Shown: in pieces, positions 32,566-41,361 of the stretch
Position numbering within the stretch: the stretch's first letter is position 1
How the letters are laid out: each line of letters opens with the position of its first letter
Origin: Streptomyces rubiginosohelvolus
Lineage (GTDB): Bacteria; Actinomycetota; Actinomycetes; Streptomycetales; Streptomycetaceae
DNA: 64,000 nt
NCBI RefSeq assembly: GCF_014649875.1
Contig: NZ_BMTW01000001.1
Coordinates: forward strand, 248,001-312,000
Reading direction: 5' to 3'
The notes under the pieces: generated by a model
What the model saw: the letters and a program-made list of their open reading frames with translations, nothing else
Told to the model about the DNA's origin: nothing
The model's database searches: none
Translations under genes and position numbers: made by a program

Positions 32566-33332
32566 CACATGTCCTTCTGCGTCCACGGTCGCGAATGCGT
32601 CACACCGGGAGTGACCACGGCGGGTGCCGCCGGACCGCCTCGTCCGGGCCGCTGGGAGGGCACGGCCCCGAGCCCGGTGCCGCCACCCGCATCGTTCCCG
32701 CCGTCCTGGGCCGGGGGCCGGTCCGCGGTGCCGTCCGGGTCGAACGCTCCGTCCCCGTCGGCCCGGGGCGCCGGGAGCTGCCCGTCGGCGCCGAGGAGTT
32801 CGGCCAGTCGCTTGAGGCCGCGGTGCGCGGCGGTACGGACGGCGCCGGGCCGCTTGCCCAGGGTCTGCGCCGCGCTCTTCGCGTCGAGCCCGACGACCAC
32901 CCGCAGCACGACGGCCTCGGCCTGGTCCTGCGGCAGCTGGGCGATGAGGGACATGGTGCGGTCGGTGTCCAGGGCCTCGATGGCGTCGCCCGCGGTGTCG
33001 GACTCGGCGGCGCGCGTGGTCAGCTCGGTCTCGTCGCCGCCGATGGCGGGACGGCGGCTGCGCATCCGCAGATGGTCCAGAGAGCGGTTGCGCGCGATCC
33101 GCGCGGCCCACCCCCGGAACCGGTCGGCGTCACCGCTGAACCGGTCGAGGTCGCGCGCTATCTGGAGCCACGCCTCGGACGCCACGTCCTCGGCGTCCGG
33201 CTCTCCGACCAGCGTCCGTATGTAGCCCAACAACCGTGGGTGCACCGCGCGGTACACAGCACGGAAGGCGTCCTCGTCCCCGTCCTGTGCCGCGAGCACC
33301 GCGGCAGTCAGCTCCGCGTCGTCCCCCAGCAC
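32565..33332 (-). CDS. ECF-like RNA polymerase sigma factor
   Basis: 255 residues. Region 2 is at about 10-80 (DEDAFRAVYRAVHPRLLGYIRTLVGEPDAEDVASEAWLQIARDL, FRGWAARIARNRSLDHLR). Region 4 is at about 115-165 (LIAQLPQDQAEAVVLRVVVGLDAKSAAQTLGKRPGAVRTAAHRGLKRLAEL). A disordered Pro/Gly/Asp-rich tail of about 75 residues follows. The GTG at 33332 is preferred because codons further upstream have low third-position GC and the region looks like leader DNA. An in-frame ATG at 33431 is the alternative. It is translationally coupled to the downstream membrane protein. Confidence 0.85.
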   Translation of the reverse strand: MLGDDAELTAAVLAAQDGDEDAFRAVYRAVHPRLLGYIRTLVGEPDAEDVASEAWLQIARDLDRFSGDADRFRGWAARIARNRSLDHLRMRSRRPAIGGDETELTTRAAESDTAGDAIEALDTDRTMSLIAQLPQDQAEAVVLRVVVGLDAKSAAQTLGKRPGAVRTAAHRGLKRLAELLGADGQLPAPRADGDGAFDPDGTADRPPAQDGGNDAGGGTGLGAVPSQRPGRGGPAAPAVVTPGVTHSRPWTQKDM

Positions 33333-33692
33333 TCCCTCAACCCGCCCTGCCGTCCTGAATCGCAGCTGGTCAACTGCTGCGCAACCCTGCGCGAACCAGC
33401 ACGCTACGTGCTCGGTGGGGGCCACGTCCATGACTTGTACAACTCGCAACAATTCGACGGCCGTGCTTCCGGTGTGACAGAAAACGCAGTCATGGCGCTG
33501 AGATGAGTACGGGGTCGTGCTGCGACCCCGTGGAAGACGGCCGGGGCCTCTCCTGTGGGGGGTGGCGGCCCCGGTCGTCGCTCCTCTTCACAGCCGTTCC
33601 GGCCAGGCACTGCGCCTGTGCGGCAGGCACAGGCCTCGCGACAGTGAACGGTGATGTGAGTCACTCCCGAGTCCGCCCCCGGCCCGGATCCC
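33333..33692. other. Intergenic region between the sigma factor and kdpC
   Basis: 360 bp holding the leader of the sigma-factor gene and two hairpins beyond kdpC. A TTGACC at the -35-like position (minus strand, about 100 bases before the ATG-coupled unit) is visible but has no clear -10. Short open frames here have no convincing codon bias. Confidence 0.6.
33509..33574 (-). terminator. Double hairpin downstream of kdpC
   Basis: Two stems in series: CCGGGGCC/GGCCCCGG (33541-33548 with 33567-33574, extendable to 12 bp with one mismatch) and ACGGGGTCG/CGACCCCGT (33509-33517 with 33523-33531). They lie about 120-180 nt beyond the kdpC stop on its transcript. Confidence 0.6.
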
Positions 33693-34361
33693 CTAGCGGG
33701 TCAGATCCCTGAGCGCCGTGTTCAGCTCCAGGACGTTCACCCGGGGCTCGCCCATGAAGCCGAGCAGCCGGTCCGTCGTGTGGTCCGCGACCAGGCTCTC
33801 GACCTTCTTCACGTCGAGGCCGTTCTTCTCGGCGACCCGGTGGGCCTGGAGTTCGGCGTACGCCGGTGAGATGTGCGGGTCCAGGCCGGAGCCGGAGGAG
33901 GTGACGGCGTCGGGCGGGACGTCGGCGGGGTTCACCTTGTGCGTCGCGGTCGAGTTGTCCTTCACCACGGCTGCCTTGGCGTCCTTCACCCACTGGACCA
34001 GTTCCTCGTTGTCGCCGGAGCGGTTGGTGGCGCCGGAGAGGAGCAGGGAGTACTGGGTGTTGACGCTGTTGGTGCCGAGGCCGTTGGAGGGGCGGGGCTG
34101 GAACCACCTCAGGTCGGGGGTCGGTGACGTTTCGCCCTTCTTCGGCGGGAGGTCGTACCGCTGGCCGATCAGTGAGGAGCCCACGACCTGCCCATTCACG
34201 TCCTTGGTCTCGGAGCCGTTGGCCTGGTCGCTGAACAGGGCCTGGGCGGCGCCGGTGACGGCCAGGGGGTAGATGACCCCGCACACCAGGGTGAGGACGA
34301 GCAGGGCTCGCAGGCCTGCGCCGAGGACGCGGGCGGTGCTGCTGACGGTGTTGTTGGTCAT
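33693..34361 (-). CDS. kdpC: Potassium-transporting ATPase KdpC subunit
   Basis: A 222-residue single-pass subunit that stabilises the KdpA-KdpB complex. One N-terminal membrane segment (LRALLVLTLVCGVIYPLAVTGAAQALF) precedes a soluble outer domain with SSLIGQRYDLPPKKGE, WFQPRPSNGLGTNS and the conserved DPHISPAYAELQAHRVA block, followed by LGFMGEPRVNVLELNTAL. Length is slightly above the enterobacterial 190. It follows kdpB by 6 bp and is the last kdp gene. No sensor kinase/regulator pair (kdpDE) follows; the downstream neighbour on this strand is the sigma-factor pair. Confidence 0.95.
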   Translation of the reverse strand: MTNNTVSSTARVLGAGLRALLVLTLVCGVIYPLAVTGAAQALFSDQANGSETKDVNGQVVGSSLIGQRYDLPPKKGETSPTPDLRWFQPRPSNGLGTNSVNTQYSLLLSGATNRSGDNEELVQWVKDAKAAVVKDNSTATHKVNPADVPPDAVTSSGSGLDPHISPAYAELQAHRVAEKNGLDVKKVESLVADHTTDRLLGFMGEPRVNVLELNTALRDLTR

Positions 34362-34367
34362 GGCGGA

Positions 34368-36497
34368 TCAGCCGATTCCGGGGATGAGGGTCAGGAGCAG
34401 GTCGATGAGCTTGATGCCGATGAACGGGGCGACGAGGCCGCCGAGTCCGTACAGGCCGAGGTTGCGGCGCAGCATCCGGTCGGCGCTCGCGGGGCGGTAG
34501 CGCACGCCCTTGAGGGCGAGCGGTACCAGGGCGACGATGATCAGCGCGTTGAAGATGACGGCGGAGAGGATCGCGGACTCGGGCGAGGTCAGGCCCATGA
34601 TGTTCAGCTTGTCCAGCGACGGGTACGCCACGGCGAACATGGCGGGGATGATCGCGAAGTACTTCGCGACGTCGTTGGCGATGGAGAAGGTGGTGAGGGC
34701 TCCCCGGGTGATGAGGAGCTGTTTCCCGATCTCGACGATCTCGATGAGTTTGGTGGGGTTGGAGTCGAGGTCCACCATGTTCCCGGCCTCCTTGGCGGCC
34801 GAGGTTCCGGTGTTCATCGCGACGCCGACGTCGGCCTGGGCCAGGGCGGGGGCGTCGTTCGTGCCGTCGCCGGTCATCGCGACGAGCTTGCCGCCGGCCT
34901 GTTCCCGCTTGATGAGGGCCATCTTGTCCTCGGGCGTCGCCTCGGCCAGGAAGTCGTCGACCCCCGCCTCCTCGGCGATCGCCTTCGCGGTCAGCGGGTT
35001 GTCGCCCGTGATCATGACCGTACGGATGCCCATCCGGCGCAGTTCCTCGAACCGCTCCCGCATGCCCTCCTTCACCACGTCCTTGAGGTGGATGACTCCG
35101 AGGACCCGGGCGCCGGCCGTGTCCTCCGCGGCCACCAGCAGCGGTGTGCCGCCGGCCTGGGCGATCCCGTCCGTGAGCGCCGCCGCGTCCTCGGGGACCC
35201 GGCCGCCCCGCTCCTTCACCCAGGCGAGGACCGAACCGGTCGCGCCCTTGCGGACCTTCCGGCCGTCCAGGTCGACGCCCGACATCCGGGTCTGCGCGGT
35301 GAACTCCACCCACGCGGCGCCCGTCAGCTCGCCCTGGTTCCGCTCCCGCAGCCCGTACGTCTCCTTGGCGAGCACCACGATCGACCGGCCCTCCGGGGTC
35401 TCGTCGGCGAGCGAGGAGAGCTGGGCGGCGTCGGCGAGGTCCGCTTCCGTCACGCCCTCGACCGGGACGAACGCGGCCGCCTGGCGGTTGCCGAGGGTGA
35501 TCGTGCCGGTCTTGTCGAGCAGCAGGGTGGAGACGTCGCCCGCCGCCTCGACCGCGCGGCCCGACATGGCCAGGACGTTGCGCTGGACGAGCCGGTCCAT
35601 CCCGGCGATCCCGATCGCGGACAGCAGCGCCCCGATCGTGGTGGGGATCAGGCAGACGAGCAGGGCAGCCAGCACGATCAGTGAGGTCTGGTCGTCGGCG
35701 CCCGCGTAGATCGCGAACGGCTTCAGGGTGACCACGGCCAGCAGGAAGACGATCGTGAGGGACGCCAGCAGGATGTTCAGGGCGATCTCGTTGGGCGTCT
35801 TCTGCCGGGCGGCACCCTCGACCAGGCCGATCATCCGGTCGATGAAGGTCTCGCCCGGCTTGGTGGTGATCCTGATGACGACGCGGTCGGACAGCACCTT
35901 CGTACCGCCGGTGACGGCCGAGCGGTCGCCGCCGGACTCCCGGATGACCGGCGCCGATTCGCCGGTGATCGCGGACTCGTCGACCGAGGCGACGCCTTCG
36001 ACCACGTCCCCGTCGCCGGGGACGACGTCACCGGCCTCGCAGACCACCAGGTCGCCGATACGCAGGTCCGTTCCGGCGACCCGTTCCTCCTGGCCTCCGG
36101 CGAGCTTTCCTCCGACGAGGCGGCGGGCGACGGTGTCGGTCTTGGCCTTGCGCAAGGTGTCGGCCTGCGCCTTGCCCCGGCCCTCGGCGACCGCCTCGGC
36201 GAGGTTGGCGAAGATGGTGGTCAGCCAGAGCCAGGCAGTGATCGCCCAGCCGAACCAGTCGGTCGGGTCGGTGAGCGCGAGCGCGGTGGTGACCACCGAG
36301 CCGACCAGCACGACGAACATCACCGGGGACTTCACCATCACGCGCGGGTCGAGCTTGCGCAGCGCGTCCGGGAACGACTTCAGGAGCTGCTGCGGGTCGA
36401 AGAGCCCGCTGCCGACCCGGTTGCCGGTCGCCTGGCCGCCGGCCGGCGGCAGGTCTCCGTGCGGAGCGCGCGTGGGGGTGGGGGTGACGGTGCTCAT
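34368..36497 (-). CDS. kdpB: Potassium-transporting P-type ATPase KdpB
   Basis: The catalytic subunit of the high-affinity K+ pump, 709 residues. Segments in order are membrane helices from about 55, the actuator motif [23 protein letters not shown], then phosphorylation motif [12 protein letters not shown] with Asp328, the nucleotide-binding region ([11 protein letters not shown]), [14 protein letters not shown], and [21 protein letters not shown] as hinge motif. The ATG at 36497 overlaps the kdpA stop (ATGA). In other bacteria the operon is induced by K+ limitation through KdpDE, which is not encoded in this window. Confidence 0.97.
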   Translation of the reverse strand: MSTVTPTPTRAPHGDLPPAGGQATGNRVGSGLFDPQQLLKSFPDALRKLDPRVMVKSPVMFVVLVGSVVTTALALTDPTDWFGWAITAWLWLTTIFANLAEAVAEGRGKAQADTLRKAKTDTVARRLVGGKLAGGQEERVAGTDLRIGDLVVCEAGDVVPGDGDVVEGVASVDESAITGESAPVIRESGGDRSAVTGGTKVLSDRVVIRITTKPGETFIDRMIGLVEGAARQKTPNEIALNILLASLTIVFLLAVVTLKPFAIYAGADDQTSLIVLAALLVCLIPTTIGALLSAIGIAGMDRLVQRNVLAMSGRAVEAAGDVSTLLLDKTGTITLGNRQAAAFVPVEGVTEADLADAAQLSSLADETPEGRSIVVLAKETYGLRERNQGELTGAAWVEFTAQTRMSGVDLDGRKVRKGATGSVLAWVKERGGRVPEDAAALTDGIAQAGGTPLLVAAEDTAGARVLGVIHLKDVVKEGMRERFEELRRMGIRTVMITGDNPLTAKAIAEEAGVDDFLAEATPEDKMALIKREQAGGKLVAMTGDGTNDAPALAQADVGVAMNTGTSAAKEAGNMVDLDSNPTKLIEIVEIGKQLLITRGALTTFSIANDVAKYFAIIPAMFAVAYPSLDKLNIMGLTSPESAILSAVIFNALIIVALVPLALKGVRYRPASADRMLRRNLGLYGLGGLVAPFIGIKLIDLLLTLIPGIG

Positions 36498-38158
36498 GAG
36501 GCGAGCCCTTCGGCGAGCGGACCCAGCGCCAGGGCCGGGAAGTAGGTGAGTCCGGTGATGATGAGGATCGTGCCGACGAGCAGCCCCGCGTAGAGGGGTT
36601 TGTCGGTGCGCAGCGTGCCCGCGGTCTCCGGTACGGGCTTCTGCTCGGCGAGCGAACCGGCCAGGGCGAGGACGAACACCATCGGCACGAACCGGCCGAG
36701 CAGCATCGCGATGCCGATGGTCGTGTTGAACCACTGGGTGTCGGCGTTGAGCCCGGCGAAGGCGGAGCCGTTGTTGTTGGCGCCGGAGGTGTAGGCGTAC
36801 AGGATCTCGGAGAAGCCGTGCGCGCCGGAGTTGGTCATCGAGTCGGCGGGGGTCGGCAGGGCCAGCGCGACCGCGGTGAAGCCGAGCACGAGCGCCGGGG
36901 TGACGAGGATGTAGCAGGCGGCGAGCTTGATCTGGCGGGTGCCGATCTTCTTGCCGAGGTACTCCGGGGTGCGTCCGACCATCAGCCCGGCGAGGAACAC
37001 CGCGATGACCGCCATGATCAGCATGCCGTACAGGCCGGAGCCGACGCCGCCTGGCGCGATCTCGCCGAGCTGCATGCCGAGCATCGTGATGCCGCCGCCG
37101 AAGCCGGTGTACGAGGAGTGGAAGGAGTTCACCGCGCCGGTCGAGGTCAGCGTCGTGGCGACCGCGAAGATCGACGAGCCGGCGATGCCGAAGCGCGTCT
37201 CCTTGCCCTCCATGGCCCCGCCCGCGATCTCGAACGCCGGGCCCCGGTGGGCGAACTCGGTCCACATCATCAGAGCGGTGAAGCCGATCCAGATGACGGC
37301 CATCGCGCCGAGGATCGCGTACCCCTGCCGCAGCGAGCCGACCATGCGGCCGAAGGTCCGCGTCAGCGCGAACGGGATCAGCAGGATGAGGAAGATCTCG
37401 AAGAGGTTGGAAAGGGGGTTCGGGTTCTCGAAGGGGTGGGCGGAGTTGGCGTTGAAGTAGCCGCCGCCGTTGGTGCCCAGCTCCTTGATGGCCTCCTGGG
37501 AGGCGACCGCGCCGCCGTTCCACTCCTGCGTGCCGCCCATGAACTGGCCGACCTGGTGGATGCCCGAGAAGTTCTGGATCGCCCCGCAGGCGACCAGGAC
37601 GATCGCGCCGATCACCGAGATCGGGACGAGGATACGGACGGTGCCGCGGACGAGGTCGGCCCAGAAGTTGCCGAGTTCACCGGTACGGGAGCGGGCGAAG
37701 CCCCGTACGAGGGCCACCGCCACGGCCATGCCGACCGCCGCGGACAGGAAGTTCTGGACCGCGAGGCCGCCGGTCTGTACGACGTGGCCCATGGCCTGTT
37801 CGCCGTAGTACGACTGCCAGTTGGTATTGGCGACGAAGGAAGCGGCGGTGTTGAACGCCTGGTCCGGGTCGATCGAGGAAAAGCCGAGCGAACCGGGCAG
37901 CGAACCCTGTATCCGTTGCAGCAGATAGAGAAAGAGAACGCTCACCGCCGAAAAGGCGAGCACGGCGCGCAGATAGGCGGGCCAGCGCATTTCGGCGGCC
38001 GGATTGGCGCCGATGACCTTGTATATCCACTTCTCCGGTGCGTAGTTCTTCTCGGAGGAGTAGACCTTGGCCATGTAGTCGCCCAGCGGGCGGTAGGCCA
38101 GGGCGAGGGCGGCTATCAGAGCTGTGAGCTGGAGAAGTCCAGCGGCCTGGGGGCTCAT
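36494..38158 (-). CDS. kdpA: Potassium-transporting ATPase K+-channel-like subunit KdpA
   Basis: A 554-residue polytopic protein of the superfamily of K+ transporters, with four MPM repeats carrying selectivity-filter-like loops, for example [14 protein letters not shown] and [22 protein letters not shown], typical of KdpA. Length and motifs are normal. The start ATG at 38158 lies 8 nt after the kdpF stop, and GGAGAGG inside the end of kdpF can serve as ribosome-binding site. It works with KdpB/C in the cell membrane. Confidence 0.97.
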   Translation of the reverse strand: MSPQAAGLLQLTALIAALALAYRPLGDYMAKVYSSEKNYAPEKWIYKVIGANPAAEMRWPAYLRAVLAFSAVSVLFLYLLQRIQGSLPGSLGFSSIDPDQAFNTAASFVANTNWQSYYGEQAMGHVVQTGGLAVQNFLSAAVGMAVAVALVRGFARSRTGELGNFWADLVRGTVRILVPISVIGAIVLVACGAIQNFSGIHQVGQFMGGTQEWNGGAVASQEAIKELGTNGGGYFNANSAHPFENPNPLSNLFEIFLILLIPFALTRTFGRMVGSLRQGYAILGAMAVIWIGFTALMMWTEFAHRGPAFEIAGGAMEGKETRFGIAGSSIFAVATTLTSTGAVNSFHSSYTGFGGGITMLGMQLGEIAPGGVGSGLYGMLIMAVIAVFLAGLMVGRTPEYLGKKIGTRQIKLAACYILVTPALVLGFTAVALALPTPADSMTNSGAHGFSEILYAYTSGANNNGSAFAGLNADTQWFNTTIGIAMLLGRFVPMVFVLALAGSLAEQKPVPETAGTLRTDKPLYAGLLVGTILIITGLTYFPALALGPLAEGLAS

Positions 38159-38166
38159 GTCGGTGC

Positions 38167-38256
38167 TCAGAACCTCTCCGGATACAGGAGAGCCAGGACG
38201 AGATATCCGAGCAGGGACACGGCCACGACAAGGCCGACGATGTTTTCGGCGGTCAT
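38167..38256 (-). CDS. kdpF: KdpF small membrane subunit
   Basis: A 29-residue single-helix peptide: [20 protein letters not shown] then LALLYPERF. The YPERF end is typical of KdpF, which stabilises the Kdp complex. The start overlaps the stop of an upstream 27-codon gene (ATGA), and kdpA follows at 8 nt. Confidence 0.92.
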   Translation of the reverse strand: MTAENIVGLVVAVSLLGYLVLALLYPERF

Positions 38257-38336
38257 GGTCTGGTCACCGCCCGGGCGATGAGAGCCACCAGCGCGAATAC
38301 CGCGATCGTGGTGGCGACGAAGGCCAGGTCGGCCAT
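38253..38336 (-). CDS. 27-residue membrane microprotein at head of kdp operon
   Basis: An ATG at 38336 is six bases after AGGAG and opens a 27-codon frame: [20 protein letters not shown], then ARAVTRP. It is a single predicted membrane helix with a short basic tail. Its TGA overlaps the kdpF ATG, so the two are translationally coupled. It is too short for usual gene calling. It resembles KdpF in size and topology but not sequence. I infer an accessory Kdp peptide; no family name is known to me. Confidence 0.75.
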   Translation of the reverse strand: MADLAFVATTIAVFALVALIARAVTRP

Positions 38337-38420
38337 CGTGGACTCCTGAGGATGCGAGGAAGAGAATCAGCCGTTCGGCCGATACGAGCAAACCTCGACT
38401 TCACCCCGGGGATAAGCCGC

Positions 38421-38481
38421 CTTGACGGGGTCCATATGAATGCGGCGCCGCCCTTGACGACTGTCTGACGTCCGCTTGACG
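38421..38481. promoter_or_regulatory. Three phased CTTGACG repeats upstream of kdp
   Basis: Identical heptamers at 38421-38427, 38453-38459 and 38475-38481, on the strand opposite to kdp, are spaced 32 and 22 bp (three and two helical turns). They are candidate sites for a response regulator controlling kdp. Confidence 0.4.
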
Positions 38482-38515
38482 CGCGCCTTACGCCGCCGGG
38501 CGGGCGGCCGTGTCG

Positions 38516-38760
38516 CTACAGCTCGTGGTCCAGGGCCAGCGCGTCCCAGTCGATCCCGCGCAGCGCGGGGTCGGCGTCCTCGCCCGACGGCACGACGCGG
38601 TGTCCTGGAACCACGCGACGACGAGGGCGGAGCGGTGCATCACCGCGTCGAGTCCGGGATCGACCGCCGTCGAGCGGAAGACGCCGATACAGCCGATACA
38701 CAGGACGGCGGGCAGCACGTCGACCGGGCCGAAGGCACCGCCCGTCTCGACTTCCGGACC
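38516..38760 (-). pseudogene. Frameshifted remnant of a small protein gene
   Basis: Two reading frames join into one protein-like sequence. The upstream frame reads GGAFGPVDVLPAVLCIGCIG, then VFRSTAVDPGLDAVMHRSAL and VVAWFQDT. A one-base shift near 38600 continues as VVPSGEDADPALRGIDWDAL, then ALDHEL and stop. Both parts have high third-position GC, and no start codon or ribosome-binding site is seen in front. The join looks like decay of a roughly 100-residue gene (possibly DUF6210-like, unconfirmed). A sequencing error is the alternative. Confidence 0.5.
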
Positions 38761-38811
38761 CCGGGGATCCGGGGCTTCTGGGGCCCTGGGTCCCCGGAGC
38801 CCCGGAGCCCC

Positions 38812-40146
38812 CTACGCGCCGACGTCCCGCCGGCTGAGGTCCTCCTGCGTCTCGCGTCGGATCAGCAGCCGTGCCGTGCCGCGGTGCACCGCGATGACCG
38901 GCGGCCTGCCGACGAGGTTGTAGGCGGAGGCCATGGACGCCTGGTACGCGCCCGCCACCGGCACCGCGATGAGGTCGCCCGGGCGTACGTCAGCGGGCAG
39001 GAGGACATCGCTCGCGATGACGTCTCCGGCCTCGCAGTGCCGGCCCACCACCGAGGCCGGGACCGGTCCGGCCGTGCTGGCGCGGCCGATCGGGCGGGGT
39101 GCGTACCGGGCCCCGTACAGGGCGGGCCGGGGGTTGTCGCTCATGCCGCCGTCGACGGCGACGAACAGCGTCGGGCCGGAGTGCTTGACGGCGAGGACCC
39201 GGTACAGCGCCACTCCCGCCGGAGCCGCGATCGCCCGCCCGGGTTCGATGGCCAGCCTCGGCACGGGCAGTCTCGCGGCCGCGCAGCTCACGGTGAGTTC
39301 CGCGGTCAGGCGGCGGGCGAGAGCGGTCAGGTCGAGCGCGGGCTCCCCCGGCCGGTAGGCGACGCCGTGCCCGCCGCCGAGGTCGAGTTCGGGGAGGGTG
39401 ACGCCGTGGCTCTCCTTGATCCGGGCCATCAGTCCGACCATGCGCCGTACGGCCACCAGGTACGGCTTGACGTCGGTGATCTGGGAGCCGATGTGGCAGT
39501 GCAGTCCGGTCAGTTCGAGCTGCGGCTGGCCGAGCACCCGGGCGATGGCGTGCTGGGCGGACCCGTCGGTGAGGGACAGGCCGAACTTCTGGCCGTCCGT
39601 GCCGGTACGGATCTTCTCGTGGCCCCCGGCCGACACCCCGGGCACGACCCGCACCATGACCTTCTGCCGGCCGGCCGGGCCGGTCAGCGCGGCGATCCGG
39701 GCGATCTCCGAGGGGCTGTCGACGACGATCCGCCCGACTCCGACCCGCAGGGCCAGTTCGATGTCGCGCGGGGACTTCGCGTTGCCGTGCAGCACCATCC
39801 GCTCCGGCGGGAACCCGGCGGCGTGGGCGAGTTCGAGTTCCCCGGCGGAGCAGACGTCCAGCCCGAGCCCCTCCTCCTCGATCCACCGCACCATCGCCCG
39901 GGACAGGAACGCCTTGGCCGCGTAGACCACGTCGGCCTGCGGGAAGGCCGCCCGGTACGTCCGGCACCGGGCGCGTATCTCGTCCTCGTCCAGGACGTAG
40001 GCGGGGGTGCCGAAGCGGTCGGCCAGCTCGGCGAGGGAGACTCCGCCGACGCTCAGATGTCCCTGCGGCAGACGGGCGGTGGAAGCCGGCCATACCGTCA
40101 GGTCGTCCGGCCCGGCGGGCAGTTCGGTGAGCAGGGGTGCGGACAT
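38812..40146 (-). CDS. Diaminopimelate decarboxylase-like PLP enzyme (LysA paralogue)
   Basis: A 444-residue fold-III PLP decarboxylase. PLP lysine is in VVYAAKAF, with ELDLGGGHGVAY, HCHIGSQI, EPGRAIAAPAG and VDGGMSDNPRPALYG following. In authentic LysA the C-terminal substrate motif is CESGD; here it is CEAGD. The N-terminus also differs from the usual Streptomyces LysA. It could therefore be a biosynthetic duplicate or act on another D/L-amino diacid. The ATG at 40146 follows GAGGAG. The upstream SAV_915-like gene ends 38 bp before, so the two are probably co-transcribed. Confidence 0.8.
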   Translation of the reverse strand: MSAPLLTELPAGPDDLTVWPASTARLPQGHLSVGGVSLAELADRFGTPAYVLDEDEIRARCRTYRAAFPQADVVYAAKAFLSRAMVRWIEEEGLGLDVCSAGELELAHAAGFPPERMVLHGNAKSPRDIELALRVGVGRIVVDSPSEIARIAALTGPAGRQKVMVRVVPGVSAGGHEKIRTGTDGQKFGLSLTDGSAQHAIARVLGQPQLELTGLHCHIGSQITDVKPYLVAVRRMVGLMARIKESHGVTLPELDLGGGHGVAYRPGEPALDLTALARRLTAELTVSCAAARLPVPRLAIEPGRAIAAPAGVALYRVLAVKHSGPTLFVAVDGGMSDNPRPALYGARYAPRPIGRASTAGPVPASVVGRHCEAGDVIASDVLLPADVRPGDLIAVPVAGAYQASMASAYNLVGRPPVIAVHRGTARLLIRRETQEDLSRRDVGA

Positions 40147-40184
40147 GGGGGCGTCTCCTCGGGAGGCGTGGGCAAGGAGCGCGG

Positions 40185-40520
40185 TCACAGCGCGCGGGCG
40201 GGCACGTCGGCCGCGTACACCGGCTTCGTGATGACGGCCGGGGCCGTCAGGACCGGGTCGACGACGAGCCGGTCGATGCCGAGGGGTTCCGTGAGCGCGC
40301 GCAGAGCCGGTTCGGCGAGCGGGATCGCGGGCTGACCGGCGCCCAGCGTCGCGGTCAGCAGATCCCGGCGGCTGAAGCCGACAGCGGTGCGCTCCCCCAG
40401 CGGCGTACGGAACACCCGCAGCACGGGGCCCGCCGCTTCCGGCCGGACGGGCACGAACAGCAGCCCGGCCGGGGCCTGTTCATCGGGGTCGGGGTCCTCG
40501 GCGTACGAGAAGAGACACAT
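40185..40520 (-). CDS. SAV_915/SseB-like small protein
   Basis: 111 residues with a strong ribosome-binding site (GGAGGA) before the ATG at 40520. The sequence (GLLFVPVRPEAAGPVLRVFR, RTAVGFSRRDLLTATLGAGQ, ALTEPLGIDRLVVDP) looks like the SseB-type N-domain found in the streptomycete SAV_915 family, of unknown function. It is followed by the LysA-like gene, which may share its message. Confidence 0.65.
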   Translation of the reverse strand: MCLFSYAEDPDPDEQAPAGLLFVPVRPEAAGPVLRVFRTPLGERTAVGFSRRDLLTATLGAGQPAIPLAEPALRALTEPLGIDRLVVDPVLTAPAVITKPVYAADVPARAL

Positions 40521-40745
40521 GGGATTCCTCCGGGTCGGTCGCGACCGGCCCTCGCCGGGCCGCGTGACGTCGAAGCTATGCCCGCCCCGGACCGCCCGGC
40601 CCTGCCGCCTGACGCGACTTTGACAGCCACCGCCCAGTCCATACGGATCGCTGACGCCCATCCCCTCCCCGCCCGCCCTTCAATGGCATTCCGGAACGGA
40701 ACTGATGGGGGATTCCGGAACAGGACGAGGCGGGAGGCCCAGGCA

Positions 40746-41258
40746 GTGCGGCAGAGAATCGTGGTCGGCGTGGACGGCTCCCCGGGGAGCCTGGCAGCCC
40801 TGCACCGGGCCGCCACCGAGGCGCGGGAACGCCATGCGGACCTGCACGTCGTGCTGGCCTGGCAGCTGCCCGGCGGCGGACTGGGCGGCCGGACCACCTA
40901 CGGCCCGGCCGTGCTCCGGGAGTGCCGGGAAGCCGCCGTCGACGACCTCCGCACCATCCTCGACAGCGCGTTCGCCGTGGAGCGGCCGGGCGTCCCCCTG
41001 TCCGGGCTGACCGTGCGCGGCGAGCCCGGGGCGGTGCTGGTCGAGGCGGCCGGTTCGGCCGCCGACCTCCTGGTCGTCGGCTCGGGCCCCCGCGGCCGAC
41101 GGCTCCCCCGGCTGAGACCTTCGGTGACCCGCTACTGCCTGGCCCACGCCCACTGCCCCGTGCTCGCGGTCCCCCCGAACCCCCTCGAAGCCGAACTCGC
41201 CGCGCTGCACAACGCCCCCTGGTCCCTGTCGCACCTGCCCAGGGCGCGTAAACGGTGA
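40746..41258 (+). CDS. Universal stress protein (UspA family)
   Basis: 170 residues, one Usp domain: RIVVGVDGSPGSLAALHRA at the N-terminus (Asp for ATP), HVVLAWQLPGGG, and the ATP-loop LLVVGSGPRGRRLPRLRPSVTRYCLAHAHCPVLAVP near 115-150, which follows the G-2x-G-9x-S pattern of ATP-binding Usps. A short C-terminal tail is specific. The GTG at 40746 is eight bases after GGGAGG. Upstream codons are not convincing. It stands alone, divergent from the SAV_915-like gene. Confidence 0.85.
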   Translation: MRQRIVVGVDGSPGSLAALHRAATEARERHADLHVVLAWQLPGGGLGGRTTYGPAVLRECREAAVDDLRTILDSAFAVERPGVPLSGLTVRGEPGAVLVEAAGSAADLLVVGSGPRGRRLPRLRPSVTRYCLAHAHCPVLAVPPNPLEAELAALHNAPWSLSHLPRARKR

Positions 41259-41361
41259 CCGGGTGTCTTTCGGCCTTCGCAGGTGATCTCCCGTGTCCCG
41301 GACCGTCAGGGTGACCTGCTCACTGTCCGCGCACCAGGGCGTAAAGACCCTGCCGTGCCCC

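Larger units (their letters stand above)
38337..38811. other. Intergenic region upstream of kdp, downstream of the LysA-like gene
   Basis: 475 bp. The part nearest kdp has three CTTGACG heptamers and presumably the kdp promoter. The remainder is a frameshifted coding remnant (38516-38760). Nothing else is recognisable. Confidence 0.65.

Noticed and set aside
33503..33712. 69-codon cysteine-containing frame in the kdpC to sigma-factor gap
   Set aside because: No ribosome-binding site, hairpins occupy the same DNA, and codon bias is weak.
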